Position numbers and translations under genes: made by a program
Shown here: positions 1 to 10,240 of the stretch, one piece after another
Layout: each line of letters begins with the position of its first letter
How positions within the stretch are numbered: the first letter of the stretch is position 1
The notes under the pieces: model-generated
The model's database searches: none
What the model was told of the DNA's origin: nothing
Seen by the model: the letters and a program-made list of their open reading frames with translations, nothing else
NCBI GenBank assembly: GCA_910589415.1
Contig: OU342638.1
Coordinates: 35,313,579-35,377,578 of the forward strand
Length of the DNA: 64,000 nucleotides
Reading direction: 5' to 3'
DNA from: Malachius bipustulatus
Taxonomy: Eukaryota; Arthropoda; Insecta; Coleoptera; Melyridae

Positions 1-685
1 ACGTGATTCTTTGGTAATATGACGTTGGGGACCAAAAATGACCAAAAAATGACCAAAAAATGACGTCATTATTACGTGAATCTGTTGCCTGGGTCGTTAT
101 TGTATTATAAATGACCAAGAATAGCCGAAAACGAGAATAACTGATTTATTTTTTCAAAAGGAGAGTGTCCGCGGTTTGAAAATTATTGGGAAAATGACGC
201 TAAAAATAAAAAAAGACGTTAGAGCGACGTCATAAATATCACGTCTAAGAAATGACGACAGTAATCTCGTGTTTCTTGGTAATATGACATCGAGGATCTT
301 AATGACCAAAAAATGACGTCATTATTACGTGACTCTGCTGCCTGGGTCCCGTTATTGTAATGTAAAGGGACCAAAAATGGACGAAAATGAGAATAACTGA
401 ATTCTTTTTTCAAAAGTGGGTGTCCGGTTTAAAAATTATTGAAAAAATGATTATCCAGCGTGAAAAAATGACGTTAGAGCGACGTCATAAACATCACGTC
501 TCAATCACGTCTGAGAAATGACAACAATAGTCACATGATTTTTTGATAATATGACGTCGGGGATCTTAATGACCAAAAAATGACGTGATTATTACGTGAC
601 TCTGCTGCCAGGGTCGTTATTGTATTATAAAAGTGACCAAGAATGACCGAAAACGAGAATAACTGAATTCTCTTTTAAAAAATGA
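1..685. repeat. Tandem repeat, about 265-bp unit, 2.6 units, carrying TGACGTCA
   Basis: Three diverged units are aligned by TTGGTAATATGAC near 11, 276 and 543, giving offsets of 265 and 267. Each unit carries ATGACCAAAAAATGACGT, ATTACGTGA and TCTG(C/T)TGCC, then CGAGAATAACTGA and a T-rich block. The octamer TGACGTCA is exact at 61-68 and 314-321 and mutated in the third unit. The array may continue beyond the left edge. It is probably a satellite-like intronic repeat. Confidence 0.8.
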
Positions 686-1866
686 TAGAGCGTACAAGCA
701 GAGTTGTCCTGCTAGGCTAGAAGCTCTTTTGGAAGTACTCTTGTACAAGACACAGCGTCATTCTGGCGAGAAGACGACGCAGTAAGAACAAAATACTGAC
801 ACCTAAACGTTTTGTCCCTTATGGAACATTTTTATGATTAACTTTAACTTGTCGTAACTTTTTTATCAATAAAGATAGAAGGACAATTTAAAATGCGCTG
901 GTTCCTTGAAATAGATAGAATCCATTGGTGTTTTAAACTGTCATGTAAGCAGTACCTGAAGCCCTCTATATCATTTGTAACCAAACGTCCTTCCAGCAGG
1001 ATCAAATGTCCTGCTGGAAGGTGCTTATTGTACACTCTATTTTTAGAAATTATTCAAGCAGAAATAGTGGACGAGCCGCCTCTGCTCTTCCTCTAGCTAA
1101 CACGCAATTAACTATTGGGATATCTCGGAAATATCGAAAATGACTATTTGATTAATAAGAACAGATAATCAAACAATTTATCCAGCGAGAAGCGGATGTA
1201 AAAACCTCAATCGTTAACAAAGAACCGGTCAACTGAATCACACACATATACCGAATTTAGGCCGGTTATTATTTATTGAAATGCTCTCTCATATATGTAT
1301 AAAATAGGAAGGAAACGTATGCTATTGTTGTATTCGGGATTAATCACATGAATTTTTCATATATTTATGCTCTAATATATCAGCCGTATCGTTTCATGGT
1401 CTGCAAGATAAGCGCTCGCAGAGGTGGGATGGACAGTGTTGCCCGCGCTAACTTGCGATTCATCTATCGGGAGGAATGACTGATGCGAACTGCCTATAAC
1501 AATTATTATTAATAAGTTAAGTTTTCTTGAATAGGTAAATCGAATGACCGTACACACGAATCGACAACAGTGCGCAGTTCGACCGACCTTGACAGCAAGG
1601 CTCGTTATGGCCGGGAATCGATTTGATTAGTAATTATTACATTAATTGTTGGCTAAAAACTTCCAAATTAACTCTTAATGAATCAACGTCGCTTGAATTT
1701 ATTATTATTAATAACTCCGGAATGATGGTAATTTTACACACGCCTCACTGATGCATTACCAGAATAATCGAAAGAACGTCGATAGTAAATTTTTTCTTTC
1801 ATTTTATCAAGCGGCAAATTAATTTACCCTTATTCGAGCCTTATTGTCTCATTGGTCTCAGGTGAT
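686..1866. other. Intronic single-copy DNA
   Basis: AT-rich DNA of the downstream cut intron with no coding potential I can support. Its one notable item is the 13-bp-stem hairpin at 989-1021, listed separately. The short frames on both strands carry no family motif. Confidence 0.55.
989..1021. repeat. Perfect inverted repeat, 13-bp arms, 7-nt loop
   Basis: CCTTCCAGCAGGA at 989-1001 is followed by the loop TCAAATG and the exact reverse complement at 1009-1021. The stem is GC-rich in an AT-rich setting and would form a stable hairpin in DNA or RNA of either strand. Confidence 0.85.
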
Positions 1867-1980
1867 ATCACGTTTGCTTCGCAGATGACGTCACATTAAA
1901 TAAATCGTTATGCGCATGACTAGACCTGGACGCCACATTATTGCGTCATAACCTATGCGCATCGTCAGTCTATTTCGTGT
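1867..1980. repeat. Dispersed repeat fragment with TGACGTCA, copy 1
   Basis: GCTTCGCAGATGACGTCACA occurs here (about 1876-1895) and again at about 26796-26815. A GCGTCATAACCTATGCGC stretch near 1942 resembles TGACGTCATAACTTGCGC near 27400. This suggests the ends of one dispersed element, of which the other copy is interrupted by a MITE. Confidence 0.5.
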
Positions 1981-2282
1981 CTGATTTTTAATTTAATTCC
2001 CTTACCTGACGAGTGAACACTGGTAAACCTGCAGTGGCATTTACCTGGGGTATTTTGTTGCTTTTACTGGTTTAACAAACTTTGAATTGGAGCCTGTCCA
2101 AGAGCGTAACGAATGATTCACGATTTTATTCAAATGAACGCTGTTATTCTAAACAATTATTTATCGTTATGTCATTAGAGTATGGTCTGATAGCGCCAGT
2201 GTCCGCTCGTTTTATATAATAATTTTCCTTGCTATCGATCGAAAATATCGATAAGACCGATCTGTCAAGGTGAGAGATATCA

Positions 2283-2303
2283 ACCACCACCACCACCACC
2301 ACC
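2283..2303. repeat. (ACC)7 microsatellite
   Basis: Seven perfect ACC units, interrupted by ACCATC at the end. Confidence 0.95.
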
Positions 2304-2343
2304 ATCAGTGACTGAGTAAAACAAACATCAAACATCGTTCGAC

Positions 2344-2720
2344 TTGAGGTTAATCAAAGATCCGCGTATCCGGCGTCGGGTCAAACAACAACAATTGAAC
2401 ATCGCCGACGCCGCCTAAAAACAATCGGCCATCCCCTTTCCCATTGTCGGCCGCGTCCGATCTTCTTTTGTCTCTCGGCGGGGCGAGCTTATCCAAAATT
2501 TGATAAAAATTTGCATCTGAATGAGCGCGATCTCTCCTGCGGGGGTCCGCGAATTTATTGGCCAAGTGCGAGAAATATAAAAGGGTAAATTAGCGAGTCC
2601 AGACAACTGTATTCCGGGAGATTTATTCGGCTTTTGTTCGTCGGGCGGCCACCGCGGCCGAGCCGATATCGCCGCAGAAGGTGAATTATTCCCTTCGACT
2701 TCCGCAAGCACCTTTTGTTT
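2344..2720. other. GC-richer intronic block, possible conserved non-coding element
   Basis: A clearly GC-richer stretch in an AT-rich intron, with several CG dinucleotides and CAAC/AACAAT words. Two overlapping minus-strand frames of 71 and 98 codons run through it. They lack splice sites in phase with cut and any recognisable motif, so I do not call them genes. A regulatory role is a guess based only on base composition and single-copy appearance. Confidence 0.3.
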
Positions 2721-4189
2721 CAGTTATAGTTGTCCGTCCGTTGTGGAAAAATTGTCTTTATGTAGTCGAGACATGATATCGCCGTCGCGACGCCCCAGGA
2801 CAATGCTACTTGTGTTTGCATCAGTTTGCTCGTAGACGGACGTTGGTCAGATATACGGTGTTGTCAGATTTCCTTCATCATTATTAATGTATCTGGTATC
2901 TTGGAAAGAAGTGTTGCCAAGTTTGGGTATCTAGAATCATGAAAAGGTAACTGGCGCCCGAGCAGGGCTCTGTATAATAGATCATTCTGTCACACCCTGT
3001 GAATAATTTCTCAACTGGTACGCAATTAAATATTTTGATCTATATCGTAATTATTTCGTTGAAGGAGTAATAATTATTATAATAAAATAGAATCAGTGCG
3101 TGAAGAAAATCGAAGAGGTCTGAGAAGGGTTTACATAAAAATATTTTAAAATAGTGACTATCGAGCATGACTATTTGGTCGCCATGCGTAACCGAATCGC
3201 ACACAAGCACATACGAAAATTCGCCATTAGAATTTTCCACGCGTCCGAGGCGATCTAATTTTCACCGGACACTATAACGAAAATTAATATGATTTATTGA
3301 TAATTTATGCCATTCAACGAGCCATCCGAAGACCTTCCAAACGCGTTTATATAATCAGAAACAATTGAAGTCTAATTATCGCTAATTATATTTCCACGCA
3401 TGTGATTTTCGGCGAAGATCGTTATCTATATGCGCTCTTAAAATCAATTTTCGCCGTATAAAAATAAACAATTAACATAAACAAGTATTAATGAATCATG
3501 GATTAGAATCAGAGAGACGGAGAGTTTCGTGTACGAAATCCTCGTTTCCTGTGTGTGGATACAACATAATAAGAATACGCCGAATGGATGAAATTACAGC
3601 AGAAAGTTTGGTTGGTCTTCTCATTGACCGGTAATTACAGAAAAAATTGTTAAATTGCCGGTTTTTTTTTAATAATGACGTGACCGAAACTTGGATCCTT
3701 TATTGAACAATAGAAATTCTCTATTGCTGATAATTGCCGCAAACTACGCTACTTTTGCCAGAAATATATTAAAGAGGTCGTCTTGATCTTACTTCTTGTA
3801 ATTTTTATACCTCATCCGGTCTATTTTACAACAATAATTACTATTCAGTTCTTTATTTAAAAAAAATAATATAACTCGAGCCAGTAATTAGAATAATAAG
3901 AAAAATTACTAGAGGCAGTTTCGTCCTTCTTCTGGTCTCATCACCTTGCCATATCAGACAGCAACGTATCCTACGTTGTTGTTGCTTGATTAATTATTGT
4001 GCCTGCCGCTTTATATAATGTATAACCAGATTTTCCCCCCGAAGAAGTCTGAAGAAATTCTGTTTACCATAATCAAAATGATCGAGACATAATCAAACAA
4101 TTATAAAGTCTGATAGCTAAAATCAGGTCCAGACTCATATCCATTGATTGAAAGGAACCTTCTTAAAACAGCCCCTGACAAATTGAGGA
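2721..4189. other. Intronic single-copy AT-rich DNA
   Basis: No repeat, coding exon or RNA gene seen. It contains several TAATTA words and homopolymer T runs, as is usual for insect introns. Confidence 0.5.
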
Positions 4190-5830
4190 AGTGCCAGTGA
4201 TATTTTGGTACCTATGTACCTTGAAAATTTGTGTCCCCCAGCCCTTAAAACTATTTTCTCCATTTTCCTAATCTTTACCATCTAATGTCACATAAGTTAC
4301 CTGTCCCCGTCGTTCAAGACCCCAGAATTTTTTGTCACATTACGTTACCTCCACTCAAACGGCATTTTTTCCTAATTTTGCAACAACGTTGAGTGATTTC
4401 TCGTCCATGTTGCAATGGCAGTTCTCCGTTTGCTGTTATAATTTTAGAAAAGGTCAAGCCTTTCCATAATAATTAACTCATTACAACTTTTTTTGTATTC
4501 CTCAACAGTTTTCTTTTTTTTTTTCTTTTTTTTTCATTTTCGAACGTATTGAAAAAATGCCACAAACGATACCGTCACATAAGTTACCATCACGTAAGTT
4601 ACCATATTGAAAGTAACGTATGGGAATTTTCAGAATTTGAGAATTTGGAATTTCTTACTCCGCTAATGAAACATAAAAACGTCATCGGGACATAAATTTT
4701 GAGTTCATATTTTACCACTATCGACGTTTTATGTACTGGTCACATAAGTTATGAAACCTTATAACCCGTAAAATGGAGATAGATAAAAGTTAGATTTCCT
4801 GTTTTTCAAAACCATCAAAATTTTTTACAATACAGTGGTCCCTTACCAAGAACGCGACAATTTTTAAACATATTGAGAAAAGTCACATAAGTTACCGTTA
4901 CATAAGTTACAGTCGCAAAAGTTACCGTCACGTAAGTTACCATGTTGGAGGTAACGTATAAAACCGCTTGTAACGAATTTAGAATTCCTCACTCGGCAAA
5001 TAAAACATAAAAACGATAGGACAAAAATTTCGAGTTCATATTTATCATTATCACTTTTGACGTTTTATGTAAAAGTCACATAAGTTACGAAACATTGTAA
5101 TCCGTGAAGTGTAGGTAGATAAAAACGAAAAATTATTTAGTTCTGCTGACTATTACTGATCTCCATTAAGTTACGTATCTACCATTTGAAAACGGTTTTT
5201 ACTAATTCCAAAATTGCTTTCTAACATTTTTGCACTCTGAAAATTTCAAGTGATAGGAAACATAAACCGTTTGAATTGAGTCCAAAACGTCTCGCATCTG
5301 TTCCGCAATTTCAGGCAGTGAAAGACAAAAGACAAGTACAGTGGCCCCTTCTTACCAAGAACGAGGAGTTTATGACGGATTAAGAAAATGTCACATAAGT
5401 TACCAGAAACCATATTATCTGTAAAATGTACACAAAAACTAAAAAAATAGTCCTGTTGACTACTGATCTTCATTTGTTGGTTGAAAATAATTTTTTATTA
5501 TTTCAAAATTCCTTTTTAAAATTTTTGCACTCTAAAATTTTCAAGCGAAATGAGACATACCCATTTAAATTGAGTTCCTAGACATCTGTTCCGCAATTTC
5601 AGGCAGTGAAAGACAAAACGTACAGTTACCCTTCTTACCAAGAACGCGGTTTTTTTTGACGGATTGAGAAAATGTCACATAAGTTACCGGATTTGAAGTA
5701 AGTAACGTCGGTGACCGGGTAACTTATTATTACGTGACTCGGAATGAGTTTTTTTTTGTGAATTTTGACGGTCACATAAGTTACTAAACCATATTAACCA
5801 TCTGCTTCTTCAAAACGCTTTTCACTGATT
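4190..5830. repeat. Tandem repeat, 310-335 bp units, with GTCACATAAGTTAC motif
   Basis: The word CACATAAGTTAC, usually preceded by GT, recurs near 4289, 4573, 4883, 5076, 5390, 5674 and 5770, with variants such as CACGTAAGTTACC and GTTACATAAGTTACAG. Longer similarity is also present. The stretch at about 4640-4790 resembles 4975-5120, and 5150-5340 resembles 5465-5640, including the shared words CTGTTCCGCAATTTCAGGCA and GTGAAAGACAAAA. The period is about 310-335 bp, with four to five diverged units. Confidence 0.8.
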
Positions 5831-7783
5831 CCAAAGTGAATACCTGGGGTTTGTAATCGATTACTCGGTGTGACGTCCACAAGACATGTAGCAGAGGTCT
5901 ACGAAAATTGGATGAGAGCAGTGGGAGGGGTACCTGCACAAGAGCGACATGGACGAAGATCCTTATCCCAAAACATCGATGAGTCAAAAAATTGACAAGA
6001 AAACCAGAAAAGAAAACCAAGAGTTGGCAGAATTGAATGAGAGAGATTCAGCGCTGAAGAAAGAGAATTGGAAGAGAAAATTGGTCAGTATAATGTTAGG
6101 AAGTAGACATAGACAGTAGGATGAAGATTGAGAAAGAAGAAGGAAGATGGAGATGGAAACCCCCCCCCCCCCCCCCCCCCAAATGGGCCATAATCGTGGA
6201 TCTGCGAGACAGAAGAAAATACTAGATGAATGAATAAGTAATTAAATAGGAAAGTCTAAGATAGATGGAACAGAACAGCGCAACAAGGAAACACTTTTAT
6301 CTTTTTATATAATTTTCCGTACTTTCCTTTTGTGCTTGCTGTGCTCCGCAAATCGCCTGAATAAATTCAGCATGGACGTGGACAATTTAACGGTTTGAGA
6401 TACTAATTAACCGAAAACGACTGCCAAGCATTTGGCTTGTCATGTCAACACGAACGAAAACAGAGTACTTATTATACAGAATCGAACTAATGACGACCGA
6501 TCCACGTTGGCTCTGGATTCGATTGTTTCGCCGCAATTTTATTGTTTCTTAATGAAAAATACATGTCGCAATACACTTGCTCTTGTGTACTTAGGCAGGT
6601 ATATATAAATCTACCTCTACACATGCATGCGATGGAACGATTTCGCTACATGAATAACCCAAATAATTTAATTTCGAAACAATTATATTGTCTAAAACGG
6701 TCTCACGATTACTAAACCCAATCTCTATCTCCGCGCGCTGTTTTTACGTTTGTGTGCCTCAAGACTCAAGTTTATGGGGCTCGAATTTTCTTCTCATTTA
6801 ACCTCCTTGTATGAAATGAACGGAAAAAATTAAAGAGGAAAACAAATTTTCCCCGATCCATCGAATTTCTCGATAACGAATAACGTGATTGGTGGCGTGA
6901 CTAGTATTCACGTGGGTAAATCGCCCATGGCACTAATTTCATCGATTTCGCAATTTCATACATACAAAGGGCAAAAAATCCAATCTATGGCCATGAAAGT
7001 ATGTCAGTCACTCAATGAAATATTGATTACGCCGAATTTTCCGCTTGTGTATAACAAACTGCATTTCCATCAACTCTTTTGTGCCGTTCTTTCTCGCATA
7101 TACACACAAACGTCCCGTCACAACAACATTTTTACAAATAGCCGTTCGATTTTTGCGGTTAAATGAGCGTTTGACATGAATATGTCCGAATCGCTTGCTT
7201 TGGAAACGTATCGCTGGATTTGACGGTACGTATTTTTTTATGCGGTATATCGGATAGTTGCGTCCGACGCGGCTATAAAGTTGGAACAATGAATAATGAA
7301 CGAATGACACTATTAATAATATTACTTATTAGATCATCTGAATCTAAAAATACAATGGAGGCACCTATACGAAGAAGTGGTGTTGGAGTTGGTATTTCCA
7401 TTAAGACCGATATATCTTCACGAGCTGATGAGCATGACTTGGCTGCATTTTAGAAATCAACGAATTGAAGTGCTCCGGACTGTTAAAAATCGTAATCGCT
7501 AATTACGGGAGCATTAAAAACTGTTACTGGAAACAATAAACAATAAAATTCCTCAAATCTAATATTATAAATGTGGCAATTAACCGATCTAGATGGCCAT
7601 GGTAAAAGTGGAACATGTATATTAACTGACATTTCAAAGTATGTGAAATTATTCAAGTGTAATTGTGTATTGTTAAAACGTGTCCATGATTTAATAGCAC
7701 CAAAACCAAACATTCAGAGCAAAGCGCCACCTGCTGATGGTGCTGGGAGTTTAATGAACGTGAAACAATGGAAAACCACCTAC
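5831..7783. other. Intronic DNA up to the CUT1 exon donor
   Basis: Single-copy AT-rich DNA. A purine-rich stretch (about 6000-6155) leads into the C tract at 6160-6180. Short frames on both strands at 6885-7720 overlap each other and lack motifs. No further cut exon is recognisable. Confidence 0.5.
6160..6180. repeat. 21-base C homopolymer (G tract in the cut transcript)
   Basis: An uninterrupted run of 21 C follows a purine-rich stretch. On the minus, transcribed-sense strand it reads as 21 G, which could form G-quadruplex structures. Its length may be an assembly artefact, since homopolymers are error-prone. Confidence 0.9.
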
Positions 7784-8055
7784 CTTTCTTTGGTATTAGA
7801 CTCTTGAGTAACATGATGGCGTTATCGTCGCAAGCCCAAGCGTGCATCTTCCTGTAGCTATCGCGACCTTTCTCCGTCAGCTTGTCCCAGGGCTTCGGCT
7901 TGCTGAGCAGCTCCGAAACGGTCCCCTGACTGAGTCCCAGAATGTACTTGGCGAACAACCGCTGACCGATGTTGTGAATGGAGAGGAGCTCCCGGACTCG
8001 ACGGGAGATGTGGAGGGTGTCGAGGTTCTGGGAGGCGTATTTATCCATGTTGTAC
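7784..8055 (-). CDS. cut: cut coding exon, first CUT domain
   Basis: This 272-bp exon completes an Arg codon, then encodes 90 residues and one base of the next codon. It opens YNMDKYASQNLDTLHISRRV, and the CUT domain runs from about LDTLHI to LLKSLIPKK. Diagnostic CUT residues are visible: HNIGQRLFAKYILGLSQG, TVSELLSKPKPW, KLTEKGR and YRKMHAWACDDNA. CUT domains are POU-specific-like helical folds that bind DNA with the homeodomain; the SQG...KPKPW loop is the family signature. The acceptor is ATTCTTGTTCAG and the donor GTAGGT right after IPKK, so the domain boundary coincides with the exon end. As the first CUT after the coiled coil it should be CUT1. CUT2, CUT3 and the homeodomain must follow off the left edge. 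Confidence 0.97.
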
Positions 8056-8115
8056 CTGAACAAGAATAATCACCATAGAACGCAAGTCATCATAGATTAC
8101 TCGCATCATCCTTAC
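8056..8115 (-). other. cut: 60-bp intron of cut
   Basis: A minimal GT-AG intron starts GTAAGGATG and ends ATTCTTGTTCAG. It separates the pre-CUT block from the CUT1 exon and splits an Arg codon (AG|G). Such short introns are common in insects and contrast with the 27.3-kb intron of the same gene. Confidence 0.93.
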
Positions 8116-8497
8116 CTGAGCATTTCTTGTAGCTTCGCCTCCATGGGATCGCCCTTGGGGATGAGACTCTCGCCCAGTCGTCCGACCATGCTTCCCGGGG
8201 CCATTCCCATCTCCTCGGCGAATCTGGGAAAACCGGGCCCGTCGTACCGATAATGGCTCTTGAGCTCGTCGCCGCCGCCACGCAGGAAGCCGCCCATGGC
8301 CGCAGCGGCGCACATGGCCGGGTGTGGAGGCGGGTGGTTGTTGTTGTCCTCCCGGACCGGCGATGATGGGGTTAGAGGGGTGTTGCCGCCGCCGCCGTTG
8401 TGTAGGGGTGACGGTTGAGGTGTGGAAGCGCGAGCCGGTGACGGGTGAGGTGATAAGGGGTGCGGAGTCGTGGGCGCTACCAGAGGCAGAGGGGGGT
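8116..8497 (-). CDS. cut: cut coding exon, Pro/Gly/Ala-rich linker and pre-CUT1 conserved block
   Basis: This 382-bp exon encodes 127 residues plus two bases of a split Arg codon. It enters in phase 1 through ...CAACTTCCAG. Residues 1-35 are rich in Pro and Ser. Next come a Gly run, an Asn-rich and His/Pro stretch and an Ala run. The last 55 or so residues (GGGDELKSHYRYDG...FAEEMGMAPGSM...GESLIPKGDPMEAKLQEML) are the segment conserved just before the first CUT domain in insect Cut proteins. The donor is GTAAGG, followed by only 60 bp of intron. Codons are strongly GC-ending. The linker probably lacks a fixed fold. No stop codon interrupts it. Confidence 0.93.
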
Positions 8498-9185
8498 CTG
8501 GAAGTTGAAACAGAAAAAAAATCACTCGAAGGTACGATGACCCTTTATTTGTCGATTCCTTGTTTATTCTTCCCTCCACAACTACACAGGATCGTAACAA
8601 TAATAAATTACTTTCTTATATCTGAAGCATCGCGCTGTCTGATAAACGACTTCCTCCTTTACGCTTGAATGTCCTTAATTTATTGTTTAGTGCTTAATTA
8701 AAAATACACTTGATATGTAATTAACGGAATTATGCTAATTTAATATTTTGGGAATTTTACCCGTACCTGTACTACCATAGATCTAGACAATGAAGATTTT
8801 ATCCTGCACCGTAATGCGCTGATCTTTGGAATTATTTTCCAGTAATTTGAATGTTTAATAACAGCGGGCCGACCTGTTAATATTCCGATTCGCTGATACG
8901 ATAGGAAGCTACCGCCTCTACCTATGGATTTCTCTTGTTTATATATTCCTAAAGTTACTGGATTATATTATTTTTACTGTTACTGAGTGTGTGTGTGTGT
9001 GTGTAAGTCTCTTTAGTTTCACGTGGTAATTAAACAATTAAATAATTAATAAATTTAGAGGTCATGTGGGCTTTAAATGTTGAAGCGTCACTGCCCTGGG
9101 AGATTAATTCCCATTATACATGCGCACGAATTCATTTATGCTCGGATCGTACGATCTGGTTGAAAAAATGCTAATTTTTATTATT
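8498..9185 (-). other. cut: Intron of cut, proximal part
   Basis: Start of the 4219-bp intron seen from the left. The acceptor for the 8116-8497 exon is at 8498-8499, with a T-rich tract to about 8525. The rest is AT-rich and single copy, with a short GT microsatellite near 8986-9003. Confidence 0.7.
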
Positions 9186-9470
9186 TTATCTATAGTCATT
9201 GTACTGTCAGTTGTAGGTGCTCAGTTGTAATCTCTCTTAATCGCTAATACTCGGTGAGAGTAAATTTAGGTCATTGTCAGTTTGAGTTACGTAATGTCAA
9301 TTATAATTTCAAGTGAACACGTCACGTTTTTGTCAGTTGTACTCGTTCGGGAATGTTAAATTGTCTCTTGTTTTGTGTTTGAAAAAATTAGTCGTCAGTT
9401 GTACTCGTTGTGATCAAATTGTCTCTTATTTTGTGTTTCAAAAAAAAAAGAAAAGTTTCTTTGATCAGTT

Positions 9471-10240
9471 GGTATTGGTATTTGGTATTTTAACTAAATG
9501 TGAGAGATGGTTTATTAGGTCCCAAACACTGAAGCCAGCGGGCTTATTGTATTTCTCACATTTAGATTCTCCTTGATTAGAAGAGCTCCGTTCCTTTGAC
9601 AAGGTTTAGCAGCCCGCTAACCAAGGTTTTTACCGCTAGATGGCTCCCGGGACTGATTGGTCCCAGGACCGCATAGCGTGTTCGTGCGAGTGCTGGACAC
9701 TCGAATATCACATGAGAAGCTGTCTCGTCTTCTTCATTGCAGAGTCTACAAATTGGGTCTTCTCTGTATATCCCCAGTTTATGTAGGTGTACTCTTAGGT
9801 GGCAGTGTCCTGTGAGAAGACCCACCACCGTTCTGATCTGCATTCTATTTAGTTGCAGTATCTGTCTGGCAAGGTTTTGAGAGGGCTCCTTGATCATCAC
9901 CTTACCATGTTTGTTTCCTGTTGTACGGTTCCAGTGTGCTCTATGTTGTGTTCTTATCCACTGAGCCACCGCCCCGCGTACAGTGTTCTTTGGGATGCCA
10001 AACACTGGTTCGGGCCCAGTGTAGTTTATCCCAGCGCCTTTCTTGGCTAGTTGATCTGCAGCCTCATTACCAGGCGTCCCACGGTGACCCGGAACCCAAA
10101 CTAGTGTCACCACGTTACACCTGGCTAAGTCAATGAGGTCTTGCAGGCATTCCCAGACCAGTTTTGATCTGATTTCATAAGCTGCAAGGGCTTTCAGGCT
10201 AGCCTGACTGTCGGAGAGGATGTAGATTTCCCTACCTCGA
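9471..10240 (-). mobile_element. 5'-truncated non-LTR retrotransposon insertion with 13-bp target duplication
   Basis: TCTTTGATCAGTT is present exactly at 9458-9470 and at 10241-10253, bracketing 770 bp. The inserted strand starts inside a ribonuclease H domain and carries that frame to its stop. It ends with a short A/C-rich iterated tail (AATACC, AAATACC, AATACC) next to the left duplication. These are the marks of target-primed reverse transcription with 5' truncation. The host sequence on both sides is the GTCAGTTGTA array. The uninterrupted frame and exact duplication point to a recent insertion. Its orientation is the same as cut. Confidence 0.92.
9577..10239 (-). CDS. Ribonuclease H domain and zinc-knuckle tail of a non-LTR retrotransposon (partial)
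   Basis: This open frame of 220 codons plus TAA has no start because the element is truncated. It opens RGREIYILSDSQASLKAL, which contains the RNase H Asp of the SDSQA motif. VTLVWVPGHRG, TPGNEAADQLAKKG follows, with the conserved His, Asn, Glu and Asp of the last catalytic block. The C-terminal part has IRTVVGLLTGHCHLRVHLHK and CRLCNEEDETASHVIFEC, a C-X2-C-X8-H-X4-C knuckle, then PALARTRY. This order is typical of ORF2 proteins of RNase H-bearing LINE families (I, R1, Jockey-related groups). No reverse transcriptase remains, so the copy cannot move by itself. Confidence 0.93.
   Translation of the reverse strand, partial: RGREIYILSDSQASLKALAAYEIRSKLVWECLQDLIDLARCNVVTLVWVPGHRGTPGNEAADQLAKKGAGINYTGPEPVFGIPKNTVRGAVAQWIRTQHRAHWNRTTGNKHGKVMIKEPSQNLARQILQLNRMQIRTVVGLLTGHCHLRVHLHKLGIYREDPICRLCNEEDETASHVIFECPALARTRYAVLGPISPGSHLAVKTLVSGLLNLVKGTELF

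Noticed and set aside
2350..2711. Two overlapping minus-strand frames in a GC-rich block
   Set aside because: They overlap each other in different frames, have no cut similarity and no acceptor or donor in a compatible phase.
5784..6020. 78-codon minus-strand frame
   Set aside because: Hydrophobic start with no domain, partly inside the GTCACATAAGTTAC array.
1..7783. Search for CUT2, CUT3 and homeodomain exons downstream of the CUT1 exon
   Set aside because: No minus-strand frame here shows SQGxVS, KPKPW-like or homeodomain WFxNxR motifs, so these exons must lie beyond the left edge.
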